A stretch of DNA of 47,973 bases from CAZBDU01 sp964490725 (GCA_964490725.1 CAZBDU010000035.1:1-47973); one strand, 5' to 3'; positions 23,958 through 32,438 are shown, counted from the first letter of the stretch. A program made the numbers and translations. The notes: generated by a model not told the origin, from the letters alone.

Positions 23958-25940
23958 TCAGAGCAGAGACACCGGATCCACGTCCACCTCAACCTTCACT
24001 CCGGCTCCGCCCTTGAACCCCTCCAGGGCGAGCGCCGCCAGCCGGTGCAGCTCCCGAAAACGCCTTCCCCGAAGGATCACCTGCATGCGGTGCCGGCCGG
24101 CGATCACCGCCAGAGGACACTCGGCTGGTCCCAGGAGCTCCGCCTCCGCTGCGACCAGAGCAGCGTCGGGCAGGCTTCCGGCGAACAGCCGCGCGGCCTC
24201 GGAAGCCCTCGCCGCGGAGGAGGCCCGAAACACCAGCCGCACCAGCCGGGAGTAAGGAGGAAAGCCCAGCTGGCGCCTCACCTGGAGCTCCCGCAGGTAG
24301 AACTCTTCCTCCCTTCCCGCGGCGGCCAGCCGGATGATCTCGTTGTCCGGCATGAACGTCTGCACCAGCACCTTGCCATCGGGGTGGAAGCGCCCGGCCC
24401 GGCCGGAGACCTGGACGATCAGGTTGAAGGTCCGCTCGGCGGCGCGGAAGTCCGGAAGCTGGAGCCCGGTGTCCGCCGAGACGATGCCCACCAGCTTCAC
24501 GCCGGGGAAGTTGAGCCCCTTGGCCACCATCTGCGTGCCCAGCAGCACGTCGATCCTGCCGGCGCGGAAGTCCGCCAGCCTCCGGCGCAGCACCCCCCGC
24601 CGCTGCACCGCGTCCGTGTCCACGCGTTCGATGCGCAGCTCCGGCAGCAGCCGCCTCAGCTCCTCCTCCACCCGTTCGGTCCCGAACCCGGAATACCCTA
24701 CATCCAGGGACCCGCAATCCGGGCACACCTGCACCGGGGCGGCTCGATAGCCGCAGTAGTGGCACACCATGGTGTTGCGCGCCTTGTGGAAAGTAAGCGA
24801 CACCGAGCAGTGCCGGCACTTCATCTCGTAGCCGCAGGAGCGACAGTGGAAGAAATGGGCGAACCCCCGGCGGTTCAGAAACAGGATCGACTGCCTGCCC
24901 TCTCCGTGGGTGCTGCGCAGCTCCGCGATCAGGGTCCTGGACAACGGGCCGGGCTCTCCGCGCAGGTCCTGGATCCTCACCTGCGGAAGGCTGCCGCCGG
25001 AGAGGCGCTCCGCCAGGGTGAAGTTGCGCAGGGTGCCGCTGTGCATGTGGTGGAAAGCTTCCACCGAGGGTGTGGCGCTCCCCATCAGCAGCACTGCCCC
25101 CTCCTGCCGGCAGCGGTGCATGGCGACCTGCCGGGCGTGGTAGCGCGGCGTGGTCCCGGACTTGTAGGTGCCCTCGTGCTCCTCGTCGATGATCACCAGC
25201 CCCAGGCGGCGCACCGGAGCGAACACGGCGCTTCTGGCGCCGATGACCAGGCGTTTCTGCCCTGAGAACACCTGCAGCCATTCTTTCAGCCGCTGGGAGG
25301 GGGTGAGCCCGGAGTGCAGCACCGCCACCTCCCGGCCGAAGGTGGCGGAGAAGATCTCCACCACCTGGTGGGTCAGCGAGATCTCCGGCACCAGGTAGAT
25401 CACCCCCCTGCCGGCGCGAAGCTTCGCCTCCGCCACCCGCAGGAAGACCTCCGTCTTCCCCGATCCCGTCACCCCGTGCACGTAGAAGCTGCCCTCCCGC
25501 GCCTGCGAGGCCTCGCGCACCGCCGCAGTCTGGGCGGGGGAAAGGACCACGTCCGTCCGCAGCGGCGCCTCCTCGCCGAGCTGCTCCGGCTCGGTCTCCC
25601 GGCGCCCGCCAGGGATCATCGCGGCCAGCGCCTCCCCCAGGGAGCAAAGATACATCTGCGACAGCCAGCGGGCCAGCTCCAGGAGAGACTCGTCGAACAG
25701 CGGCTGCGCGTCGATGAGCCGTTCCACCGAACGGATCTCGCTCAGCCCCTCCGGCGCCTCGGCGGCCTCCCCGATCACGAAGCCCGGGAGCCTGCGCCGG
25801 CCGAAAGGGGCCATGACCCGGCGCCCCACCTGCACCTCCGGGGGGCCTGCGTACAGGAAGCTCTTCGCCACCGGCAGGTTGAAGACTACCTCCAGCAGCC
25901 TGCCTTTGCCCGCGGGAGCCGGCGCGCCGGCCTCAGCCAT
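23958..25940 (-). CDS. priA: Primosomal protein N', replication restart helicase
   Basis: 3'-5' helicase that reloads the replisome at collapsed forks. 660 residues. The N-terminal DNA-binding domain precedes Walker A GVTGSGKT (156-163) and the DEEH box (252-255, IDEEHEGTYK). Eight zinc cysteines are all present (366, 369, 375, 378, 393, 396, 406, 409). Motif V/VI is in LLGTQMVAKGLNFP and QVSGRAGR. ATG 25940 overlaps the uracil-DNA glycosylase 3' end by 8 bp. Last gene of the folP-to-priA operon. Confidence 0.97.
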   Translation of the reverse strand: MAEAGAPAPAGKGRLLEVVFNLPVAKSFLYAGPPEVQVGRRVMAPFGRRRLPGFVIGEAAEAPEGLSEIRSVERLIDAQPLFDESLLELARWLSQMYLCSLGEALAAMIPGGRRETEPEQLGEEAPLRTDVVLSPAQTAAVREASQAREGSFYVHGVTGSGKTEVFLRVAEAKLRAGRGVIYLVPEISLTHQVVEIFSATFGREVAVLHSGLTPSQRLKEWLQVFSGQKRLVIGARSAVFAPVRRLGLVIIDEEHEGTYKSGTTPRYHARQVAMHRCRQEGAVLLMGSATPSVEAFHHMHSGTLRNFTLAERLSGGSLPQVRIQDLRGEPGPLSRTLIAELRSTHGEGRQSILFLNRRGFAHFFHCRSCGYEMKCRHCSVSLTFHKARNTMVCHYCGYRAAPVQVCPDCGSLDVGYSGFGTERVEEELRRLLPELRIERVDTDAVQRRGVLRRRLADFRAGRIDVLLGTQMVAKGLNFPGVKLVGIVSADTGLQLPDFRAAERTFNLIVQVSGRAGRFHPDGKVLVQTFMPDNEIIRLAAAGREEEFYLRELQVRRQLGFPPYSRLVRLVFRASSAARASEAARLFAGSLPDAALVAAEAELLGPAECPLAVIAGRHRMQVILRGRRFRELHRLAALALEGFKGGAGVKVEVDVDPVSLL

Positions 25941-26802
25941 GGTCCAGCAGCGCTCGCAGCCGCTTCAGGTCCTCCCACACCGCGCGGCGCAGCTCCGGGG
26001 CTCGCAGCACCGCACTGGGATGGTAGGTGGCAATCAGGGGAAGACCACGGTAGCTGTGCTGCCTGCCCCGCAGCTGGCCGACGCCGGCGCTCTGGTCCGT
26101 CAGGATCTGGGTGGCGATGCGGCCTACGGTCAGGATGACCCTGGGCTGCAGCAGGGCGATCTGCCGCGCCAGGTAGGGCAGGCAGGCGGCGCTCTCCCCC
26201 GGCTCGGGGTCCCTGTTGCCCGGCGGCCTGCACTTCACCGCGTTGGCGATGAAGCAATTGCGCCTGCGGTCCAGGCCGATCGCTTCCAGCCACTTGTCCA
26301 GGTACCGGCCGGCAGGACCCACGAAGGGCCGCCCGCTGCGGTCCTCCTCCGCCCCGGGGCCCTCCCCCACCACCAGCACCAGGGGGTGCGCCGCTCCCTC
26401 CCCGGGTACGGCGTGGGTGCGTCCGGCGGCCAGACCGCACAGAGTGCAGCCCTTCACCTGGGCGGCCACCCGCTCCAGCGAGTCGGCCCCGGCGGCCCCG
26501 GGAGGGGCGCCGGAAGGGGCAGCGCTTTCCCGGGGGCCGGGACCGGCGGCGGCAGGGGCGCCAGCAGAGGCTGCTGGCCGGGCCGGGGCGGCGGCAGGGG
26601 CGCCAGCAGAGGCTGCTGGCCGGGCCGGGGCGGTGGCAGGGGCGCCAGCAGAGGCAGTGGCAGCAGGGGCGGGGGCCCGGGCCGGGGCGGCGTCCGGCCA
26701 GTGCTGCGCCTCCAGATGCTGGCCGCGGAATCCGTCCCGCAGATAGTCCTCCAGGAGGCACAGCAGCCGGTAGTATCGGAGGCGCTCGCGTTCACCATTC
26801 AT
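25933..26802 (-). CDS. Family 4 uracil-DNA glycosylase (4Fe-4S)
   Basis: Excises uracil from DNA to start base-excision repair. 289 residues. The four cluster cysteines are C119 and C122 (GCTLCGL) and C191 and C207 (KCRPPGN ... AACLPYL, 15 residues between). Catalytic motifs are VVGEGPGAEED and TYHPSAVLR. The first ~30 residues are helical, as in phage SPO1 polymerase-like fusions, and a 60-residue Ala/Pro linker (38-105) built from a DNA tandem repeat joins this to the catalytic domain. ATG 26802 overlaps truA by 11 bp. Confidence 0.95.
   Translation of the reverse strand: MNGERERLRYYRLLCLLEDYLRDGFRGQHLEAQHWPDAAPARAPAPAATASAGAPATAPARPAASAGAPAAAPARPAASAGAPAAAGPGPRESAAPSGAPPGAAGADSLERVAAQVKGCTLCGLAAGRTHAVPGEGAAHPLVLVVGEGPGAEEDRSGRPFVGPAGRYLDKWLEAIGLDRRRNCFIANAVKCRPPGNRDPEPGESAACLPYLARQIALLQPRVILTVGRIATQILTDQSAGVGQLRGRQHSYRGLPLIATYHPSAVLRAPELRRAVWEDLKRLRALLDHG
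26555..26655. repeat. 42 bp in-frame minisatellite in the glycosylase linker
   Basis: A 42 bp unit beginning GGGGCGCCAGCAGAGGC occurs at 26555-26596 and 26597-26638 with a single difference, then partially at 26639-26655. Each unit encodes 14 residues on the minus strand (PAASAGAPAAAPAR-type), so copy-number change would lengthen the linker without a frameshift. Confidence 0.9.
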
Positions 26803-27544
26803 CGTAGTACACTCTCTCCAGGAACAGCCCCAGCGCGGGAGCGGTGGCCCCGGCCCGGGAGCGGTCCCGGCTGTCGACGATGGCCTCCATCTCGGCCCTG
26901 CCGCCGCCGTTCTGATGGACCTCCAGGATGGTGCCGAGAATGCTGCGCACCATCTTCCACAGAAAGGAGCTCGCAGCAACGCGGAAGACCAGGAAGGGCC
27001 CCGCCGGATGGAACGCCGCCGACTCCAGCCGCCGGACCTTGGAGCGGTTCACGTCACCGGCGGCGGAGAACACGCTGAAATCGCGGGCCCCGACCAGCAC
27101 GGAGGCCAGGCGATTGAGAGCGGCCACGTCGGGACGGAAGCGGAGGCGCCAGCAGTACCGGCGCTGGTGGGGAAGGTCCACCTCACCCGTCGACAGGTAA
27201 TAGGCGTAGGCGCGCAGCCGTGCGTCCCGCTTGGCGCTGAAGGACAGCGGCACTTCCGCACTATCCAGGGCGCGCACGTCGGCCGGGAGGTAGGAATTGA
27301 GCGCGATATGGTAGCGCCGGGCCGGAATGGAATCTAGGTCGGTGCGGAAGTTGGCGACCTGGCCCGTGGCGTGCACTCCGGAGTCGGTCCTCCCCGCTCC
27401 CTGGACCCGTACTGGGTGACCGTGCATCCGCGCCAACTCCTCCTGCAGCACCCTCTGTACGGTGCGGCCGTTGCTCTGGACCTGCCATCCCTGGAAATCC
27501 GTGCCGTCGTAGGCCAGGGTCAGCCTGATGTTGCGCTCCGGCAC
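26792..27544 (-). CDS. truA: tRNA pseudouridine(38-40) synthase
   Basis: Converts U38-40 of the tRNA anticodon stem to pseudouridine. 250 residues. The catalytic aspartate is D54 in GAGRTDSGVHATGQV; the N-terminal LAYDGTDFQGWQ is typical of TruA. It overlaps the downstream glycosylase by 11 bp and follows the DUF2225 gene by 3 bp. Confidence 0.97.
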   Translation of the reverse strand: MPERNIRLTLAYDGTDFQGWQVQSNGRTVQRVLQEELARMHGHPVRVQGAGRTDSGVHATGQVANFRTDLDSIPARRYHIALNSYLPADVRALDSAEVPLSFSAKRDARLRAYAYYLSTGEVDLPHQRRYCWRLRFRPDVAALNRLASVLVGARDFSVFSAAGDVNRSKVRRLESAAFHPAGPFLVFRVAASSFLWKMVRSILGTILEVHQNGGGRAEMEAIVDSRDRSRAGATAPALGLFLERVYYDEW

Positions 27545-27547
27545 CCC

Positions 27548-28408
27548 CTACTCCTGTCCTCTCAGCTCCTTGAGCTCCCGATTCATCCGGTCGTACAGCT
27601 CCCGCGCCTTGTCCAGGATCGCCGAAGGCTTGCTCTTGGATGCCTTGCCCGTGCCGAAGAGGCGGGAAACGATGCGCTTGGCGTTTTCCAGCGCCGCCGC
27701 CCGCCGCTCGGGCTCCTGCCGCGGACCGTACTTGTACTCCAGGAGGCCGGCTATGTAGAGAAAGCCGTCGTAGCCGTAGTTCTTGTCCAGGTCCGGCCCG
27801 TAGTTGAGCGTGGCCTCCAGGGGCTCCTCGCCGGTCTGCGCCCGCTCCAGCGCCAGCAGGTAGAAGAACCGCGCCTTGCGGTAGAACAGCAGCGAGAGGT
27901 AGTCGTAGTTTTCACCGGGATACTTGCGGTGCAGGGTGTTCATCAGCCAGGCGCACCGCAGTGCGGAAAGTCCCTGCTTGAAGGACGGCGCAGTCATGGG
28001 ATCCATGAAATCATAGGACATGACCGCCACGTAGTAGCTGGCCGCTCCCTCCCGGAGATCGCGGGGCTCTGCAAAGTCCAGGTCGCTGAAGACCAGGCGC
28101 GCGCTCTTCACCCGCCGTTCGGTGTCCGCCTTCAATTGTGCGGCGGCCTCGCCCGTGGTCTCCGAAAAATCCTGCGGGTAGGCCCCGTACAGGCAGGAAG
28201 GACAGACCATCACCGCGTAGGCCAGCGGGTGGAGCTCCCCGTACTTCTTGGACGGCTCGTAGAGCCGGCGCAGCTCATCGGTCAGCTCTCCGGCGATCAG
28301 CCGTCCGCCCCCCGACAGCAGGTCCTCCCGGAAGAAGGTGCTCTCGCAGACCGGGCAACCCGTCTGATTCTTGCTGAAGAAGGTGATCCTCTTGCCCTGC
28401 TCCTCCAC
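27548..28408 (-). CDS. DUF2225 family protein (zinc-ribbon type)
   Basis: 286 residues. Two CxxC pairs (C18/C21 in TGCPVCES and C69/C72 in VCPSCLYG) should bind a metal in a rubredoxin or zinc-ribbon fold. The rest is helical and TPR-like (KARFFYLLALERAQTG, YKYGPRQEPERRAAALENAK). The family is unassigned. GTG 28408 lies 2 bp after the acpS stop. The position between acpS and truA is what I remember from spirochaetes, but I cannot check it here. Confidence 0.88.
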   Translation of the reverse strand: MEEQGKRITFFSKNQTGCPVCESTFFREDLLSGGGRLIAGELTDELRRLYEPSKKYGELHPLAYAVMVCPSCLYGAYPQDFSETTGEAAAQLKADTERRVKSARLVFSDLDFAEPRDLREGAASYYVAVMSYDFMDPMTAPSFKQGLSALRCAWLMNTLHRKYPGENYDYLSLLFYRKARFFYLLALERAQTGEEPLEATLNYGPDLDKNYGYDGFLYIAGLLEYKYGPRQEPERRAAALENAKRIVSRLFGTGKASKSKPSAILDKARELYDRMNRELKELRGQE

Positions 28409-28410
28409 CC

Positions 28411-28785
28411 TCAGTCTCCCTCGATCACAACCACGGCCAGGGCGTTGTCCCGCTCGTGGCTGAGCGACACGAACACCCTTTCTCCCCCGAAGTACTGCAG
28501 CGACTCCCGGGCGCGCCCGTACAGCTCCATGTGGGGCTTGCCGTTCTCGTCATTGAGAACCGCGATCTCCCGGAGGGCGAACCCGTGGAGCCCCGTGCCC
28601 AGCGCCTTCCCGAACGCCTCCTTGGCGGCGAACCTGGCGGCCAGCGACAGGATCCCCGCTTCCCCTTTGGGCAGGCTCTTGCGAAGCTCCTCTTCGTGGA
28701 AGAAGCGCTCGAACAGGCCGGGTATCTTCTCCCAGCGTTTCAGCCTGTACACGTGCACGACGTCGATGCCGATTCCCAGGATCAT
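28411..28785 (-). CDS. acpS: Holo-ACP synthase
   Basis: Transfers 4'-phosphopantetheine from CoA to acyl carrier protein. 124 residues, typical for AcpS. Mg-binding Asp is in GIGIDVVHV and Glu in ARFAAKEAFGKALGTG; VSLSHE completes the site. ATG 28785 overlaps the cdaR stop (ATGA). Confidence 0.96.
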   Translation of the reverse strand: MILGIGIDVVHVYRLKRWEKIPGLFERFFHEEELRKSLPKGEAGILSLAARFAAKEAFGKALGTGLHGFALREIAVLNDENGKPHMELYGRARESLQYFGGERVFVSLSHERDNALAVVVIEGD

Positions 28786-29750
28786 TGCCTCGATTCCTCT
28801 TCTACTCCGGGCAGGAAGGTCAGAGTCAGCTCCTGCGGCTCGTACTTGAGCACCACCAGGTCCGGCGGTACGTCCGGCTGCACCGGCAGCGTGACCTGGC
28901 CGGGACGGGTAATCTCGGAACAGTCCACGATCATGTGCAGGCTTCCGGGCATCAATCCCTCGATGGCGATCTGTGTTCCCTGGACCTTGATGCTGCCTTC
29001 CGGCAGCGGAGCGGCCAGCCTCAAGGCCGGCGACAGGTCGATGCTGATGATGTCCACTCCCTCGAAGGTCTTGATGATCTGCGCCTGGCGGATGATGATC
29101 CTCACCTCCACAGCCCCTCCGCCGACCAGGTGCACCACGGGGCTGTCCAGGACCACGCCGGTCTGGGCGGTGAAGTCTTCGGTGCGGTCCGTCAGGTCTA
29201 TGGCCTCGGTCTGTACCTGTTGGATCCCCCTGACGGCCGACTCGGGCCCGGTGATCTCCACGGTGCCGGGCACGACGTTGTACTGCACCAGCTCGTAGCC
29301 GTAGGCAGGATTCCCTTCCAGGTTCGGCTTGACCTCCACGGTGCTCTCCAGGCGGTGCTCCAACCCCACCCGGATCTCCGACGGATCGACACGCACCTCC
29401 AGCGGCTCGATGCTCATGGCCGCCCCCTTGCGCACCACCCGCAGGGGAATGCGGTACTCTCCCGGGGCCTCGATCTTGCCGAAGTCGGCATACACCTCCA
29501 CGTCGTCATCCGACACCAGGAAGATGCTCTCCCCTTTGCCGCGGAGGGTCACCCTGACGCTCTTCGGGTAGGGGCTGGCCACGGCATAGCCCGCTGGAGG
29601 ATCCATCTTCAGCTGAACGTTGAAGAAGCGCTCCTCCAGCGTGCTCACCCTGTAAAAGACAAAGATCAGCACCGCAGCGGCCAGCGAGATGATCTTGGCC
29701 GGCCAGTTGGTGAGGATCAGGTCGCGGAGGCGCCTACTCTTCAAGCTCAC
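28782..29750 (-). CDS. cdaR: YbbR-repeat regulator of diadenylate cyclase (CdaR)
   Basis: 322 residues. One N-terminal membrane helix (IISLAAAVLIFVFYRV, ~20-35) then an extracytoplasmic part of about three YbbR repeats (RVTLRGKGESIFLV, VEITGPESAVRGIQQVQT, IAIEGLMPGSLHMIVD). In other bacteria CdaR binds and modulates CdaA at the membrane. It overlaps cdaA by 17 bp, which fits coupled production. Start GTG 29750. Confidence 0.93.
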   Translation of the reverse strand: MSLKSRRLRDLILTNWPAKIISLAAAVLIFVFYRVSTLEERFFNVQLKMDPPAGYAVASPYPKSVRVTLRGKGESIFLVSDDDVEVYADFGKIEAPGEYRIPLRVVRKGAAMSIEPLEVRVDPSEIRVGLEHRLESTVEVKPNLEGNPAYGYELVQYNVVPGTVEITGPESAVRGIQQVQTEAIDLTDRTEDFTAQTGVVLDSPVVHLVGGGAVEVRIIIRQAQIIKTFEGVDIISIDLSPALRLAAPLPEGSIKVQGTQIAIEGLMPGSLHMIVDCSEITRPGQVTLPVQPDVPPDLVVLKYEPQELTLTFLPGVEEESRQ

Positions 29751-30531
29751 CCTCGCCTTCTGCGGCGCCCGGGAACTCCAGCACCCGCCGGAGCCGCCTG
29801 CCGATCTCCTCCAGGCTCAGGTCGTACAGCAGGTTCGCGTCGTAGGCCAACGAGACCGCCCCGTTTTCCTCCGAGACCACCAGTACCACGGCATCCGTTT
29901 CTTCGGCCAGCCCCAGGGCCGCCCGGTGCCGGGTGCCGAAGGAACGCCGGATATCCGGCTGCTCCGAAAGCGGCAGGAAACAACCCGCGGCGACCGCCTT
30001 GTCCTCGTTGATCACCAGAGCGCCGTCGTGCAGCGGCGTTCCCTCGGTGAAGACCGTCAAGACAAGGCTCGAGGACAGATCCGCGTCCAAACGGGTGCCT
30101 GTCTCGACGATGGTGTTCAGCCCGATGTTGCGGGCAAAGACCACGATCGCCCCCAACCGCCGGGCGGAAAGCATCTCCGCGGCATTCAGCACGGCATCGA
30201 GATGGTGCAGGCGGGTGCGGCGCTGCCACCTGAACCACGTCCCCTGCCCGATTCTGGTGAAGATGCGGCGCAGCTCCGGCTGGAAGATGATGGCGATCGC
30301 GATCACCAGCCCGGGCACCAGCAGATTGAGCACCCACAACAGCGTGCTCAGCTTGAGAAAGAAGGCCAGCAGGTAGATCAGCGCCATGAACAGGGCGCCC
30401 TTGATCAGCTGGATCGCCCGCGTCTGAACCAGGATGATGTAGGAGCGGTAGATGAGAAAGGCCAGCAGAAGGATGTCCAGGAAGGGCACCAGGTAGTCCC
30501 GCAGCAGCCAGCTCTTGGCGAACACGTCCAT
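29734..30531 (-). CDS. cdaA: Diadenylate cyclase CdaA (c-di-AMP synthase)
   Basis: Makes cyclic di-AMP from two ATP. 265 residues. Three membrane helices (~13-28, 40-58, 66-83), a coiled linker and the DAC domain with both catalytic motifs intact: DGA (169-171, TPLHDGALVI) and RHR (201-203, GTRHRAALG). In the same operon as cdaR; no GlmM gene is present in the window. c-di-AMP controls osmolyte transport and wall integrity in other phyla. Confidence 0.97.
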   Translation of the reverse strand: MDVFAKSWLLRDYLVPFLDILLLAFLIYRSYIILVQTRAIQLIKGALFMALIYLLAFFLKLSTLLWVLNLLVPGLVIAIAIIFQPELRRIFTRIGQGTWFRWQRRTRLHHLDAVLNAAEMLSARRLGAIVVFARNIGLNTIVETGTRLDADLSSSLVLTVFTEGTPLHDGALVINEDKAVAAGCFLPLSEQPDIRRSFGTRHRAALGLAEETDAVVLVVSEENGAVSLAYDANLLYDLSLEEIGRRLRRVLEFPGAAEGEGELEE

Positions 30532-30550
30532 GGATCCAGTCCCGACCGCT

Positions 30551-31744
30551 CTAGGAGGGCACCAGGCCCAGCGACTTCAGCATCCTGACCATCTGGACCG
30601 TCTCCGCCACGTCATGCACGCGCAGGATGTCCGCACCGTTGATGGCAGCCGCCGCGCCGGCCACGATGCTTCCCAGCAGCCTCTCCTCAACCGGCACCTC
30701 CAGCACCGCGCCGATGAACGACTTCCGCGACAGGCCCACCAGCAGCGGGAACCCCAGCGAACGGAGGGCCTGCCCGTGCCTGATGAGCCGCAGGTTGTCC
30801 TCCAGGCGCTTGCCGAAGCCGATCCCCGGATCCAGGATGATCATCTCCGGGGCCACCCCGGCAACCAGCGCCCCTTCCGCCATCTCTGCGAGCTCTTCCA
30901 GGACTTCCCTCACGGTGTCTTCATAGTGGGGAGCCTTCTGCATGGTCTTCGGGGTGCCCCGCATGTGCATCACCACGACGGGCACCCCCCGGGCGGCGGC
31001 CAGCCCGGCCAGCGCCGGGTCGTCGCGCAGCCCCGAGACGTCGTTGATCATGTCGGCACCCGCCTCGAGGGCCGCCTGGGCCACCCCTGCCTTGCGCGTG
31101 TCCACCGAGACCAGCACGTCCCAGCGGCGCCGGATCCCCTCGATCACCGGCACCACCCGCCGCCGCTCCTCCGCCTCCTCGGCCGGCTCGGAGCCGGGTC
31201 TGGTGGACTCTCCGCCCACGTCCAGGATGTCCGCGCCGGCCTCCACCATCCCGGCGGCCCGCTCCAGGGCCTCCTCGCTGTCTGCAAGACGGCTGCCCGG
31301 AAAGAACGAATCCGGGGTGCAGTTGAGCACCCCCATGACCAGGGGGCCCTGCCGGAAGTCCAGCTCCCGATCCCCCCAGCGCATCACCCCGCGCCTGGCG
31401 GCCAGGCAGCTGGACAGCTCCTGGCCGAGCCGCGCCAGCGGGCGCTCCTCCGCCGCCTCCGCGGCGGCCAGCCGGTGGACAAGCCCGCGCAACGCCGATA
31501 CGCTGCCCCCCAGGAGCGCTCCGTTGCGTCCGGTAGCCATCGCCACTCCGGCACTCTCCGCCAGCGCAGACAGAGCCGCCGCTTCCCGGGGCTCCAGGCG
31601 CTGAAGCCGCACCGCCGTGTGCACGAAGTCCTCCGGGCGGGCCGCGCCGGGCTCGACGCCGGCTGAGGCCAGCTGCTCGACCACCTCACGGGCGTAGCTC
31701 AGCTGCAACAGATGCACATTGTGGAAACGTCGGGGGTGCGGCAT
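30551..31744 (-). CDS. folP: Dihydropteroate synthase with N-terminal extension
   Basis: Condenses pterin pyrophosphate with p-aminobenzoate in folate synthesis. 397 residues versus ~280 for the usual enzyme. Residues ~135-397 are the TIM barrel: GVLNCTPDSFF, ILDVGGESTRPG, VSVDTRKAGVAQ, INDVSG, HMRGTPKTMQ, DPGIGFGK and GLSRKSFIG. Residues 1-130 form an extra domain (LLQLSYAREVVEQLASAGVE ...). The start ATG 31744 is fixed by the promoter at 31759-31788, which excludes the longer upstream frame. First gene of the eight-gene operon. Confidence 0.95.
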   Translation of the reverse strand: MPHPRRFHNVHLLQLSYAREVVEQLASAGVEPGAARPEDFVHTAVRLQRLEPREAAALSALAESAGVAMATGRNGALLGGSVSALRGLVHRLAAAEAAEERPLARLGQELSSCLAARRGVMRWGDRELDFRQGPLVMGVLNCTPDSFFPGSRLADSEEALERAAGMVEAGADILDVGGESTRPGSEPAEEAEERRRVVPVIEGIRRRWDVLVSVDTRKAGVAQAALEAGADMINDVSGLRDDPALAGLAAARGVPVVVMHMRGTPKTMQKAPHYEDTVREVLEELAEMAEGALVAGVAPEMIILDPGIGFGKRLEDNLRLIRHGQALRSLGFPLLVGLSRKSFIGAVLEVPVEERLLGSIVAGAAAAINGADILRVHDVAETVQMVRMLKSLGLVPS

Positions 31745-31758
31745 AGGACTTAGGGCGA

Positions 31759-31788
31759 ATTGTAGCAAGAGGGCTTTCGCGCTGTCAA
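31759..31788 (-). promoter_or_regulatory. Promoter of the folP-to-priA operon
   Basis: Minus strand: perfect TTGACA (31788-31783), 18 bp spacer ending in extended TGC, TACAAT (31764-31759). Start near 31752, only ~8 nt before ATG 31744, with no ribosome site, so translation is likely leaderless-like. Confidence 0.85.
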
Positions 31789-31824
31789 CCTGCGGCGGTT
31801 TCCGCGCTTTCCGGGCGGGGCCGG

Positions 31825-31878
31825 GCCGAGGTGCGGGGCGGGCACGCGCAGGCCGAGGTGCCGGGCGGGCACGTGCAG
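31825..31878. repeat. 27 bp tandem repeat between folP and SOR genes
   Basis: Two adjacent 27 bp copies beginning GCCGAGGTGC (31825-31851 and 31852-31878) differ at two positions. A degenerate third stretch rich in GGGCACGCGC follows to about 31925. It lies outside both promoters, in the divergent region. Confidence 0.8.
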
Positions 31879-31942
31879 GGCCGGGCGGCGCGGCACCAGC
31901 GTGCGGAGCGGGCACGCGCGGAGCGGGGGCCGCCCGCCACGT

Positions 31943-31970
31943 TTGCATTCCCCACCGGGCTGCATATACT
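31943..31970 (+). promoter_or_regulatory. Promoter of the superoxide reductase gene
   Basis: TTGCAT (31943-31948), 16 bp spacer, TATACT (31965-31970). Start near 31977, leader about 65 nt. Confidence 0.75.
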
Positions 31971-32007
31971 TAACAGTAGTCGAAGACGTTTCCGGCGGAC
32001 GGAAGGC

Positions 32008-32046
32008 ATGTCGGAGGCGAAATCACCTCAGGAGGAAAAAAAGTGA
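32008..32046 (+). CDS. Leader ORF (12 aa) coupled to superoxide reductase
   Basis: ATG 32008 encodes MSEAKSPQEEKK and stops in TGA 32044-32046, which overlaps the GTG start of the next gene as GTGA. GGAAGG precedes the ATG. The strong AGGAGG site of the downstream gene lies inside this frame. Either a coupled leader peptide or chance; no homology can be judged at this size. Confidence 0.35.
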   Translation: MSEAKSPQEEKK

Positions 32047-32438
32047 AGAGATTGGGAGAGTACTTTCAAACCGCCGACTGGAAACAGGAGAAACACGCTC
32101 CCGTGATCGAGTGCCCGGACGCCGTGAAGGCCGGCGAGAAGTTCCAGATCGTGGCCTCGGTGGGCAAGGAGATCGCCCATCCGAACACCACGGAGCACCA
32201 CATCCGCTGGATCCAGGTGTTCTTCCAGCCGGAAGGCGAGAAGTTCAGCTACCAGCTCGCCAACTGTGAGTTCAACGCCCACGGCGAGGCGGCTCAGGGA
32301 GCCAACCAGGGCCCGGCGTTCACGGAGCCCGCCGTTTCGGGGACCTTCATGCTGAAGAAGCCCGGAACCATCCACGCGCTCAGCTTCTGCAATATCCACG
32401 GGCTATGGGAGAACAGCAAAGCCGTCAAGGTCAGCTAA
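32043..32438 (+). CDS. Superoxide reductase, neelaredoxin type (1Fe)
   Basis: Reduces superoxide to peroxide at a mononuclear Fe centre. 131 residues with no N-terminal desulforedoxin domain. EKHAP (16-20) supplies the catalytic Glu/Lys and first His ligand (H18). HPNTTEH gives H46 and H52, and FCNIHGLW gives C116 and H119, completing the Fe(His4Cys) site. GTG start with AGGAGG upstream. Like the small SOR of Treponema. Own promoter at 31943. Confidence 0.96.
   Translation: MKRLGEYFQTADWKQEKHAPVIECPDAVKAGEKFQIVASVGKEIAHPNTTEHHIRWIQVFFQPEGEKFSYQLANCEFNAHGEAAQGANQGPAFTEPAVSGTFMLKKPGTIHALSFCNIHGLWENSKAVKVS

Noticed and set aside
23826..24255. Plus-strand frame in the def-priA gap running into priA
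   Set aside because: No ribosome site and it overlaps the well-supported 3' end of priA.
26555..26655. CRISPR-like repeats
   Set aside because: Tandem units without spacers, in frame within a glycosylase linker.
31825..31878. CRISPR array or mobile-element end
   Set aside because: Only two contiguous copies, no spacers, no terminal inverted repeats and no transposase nearby.
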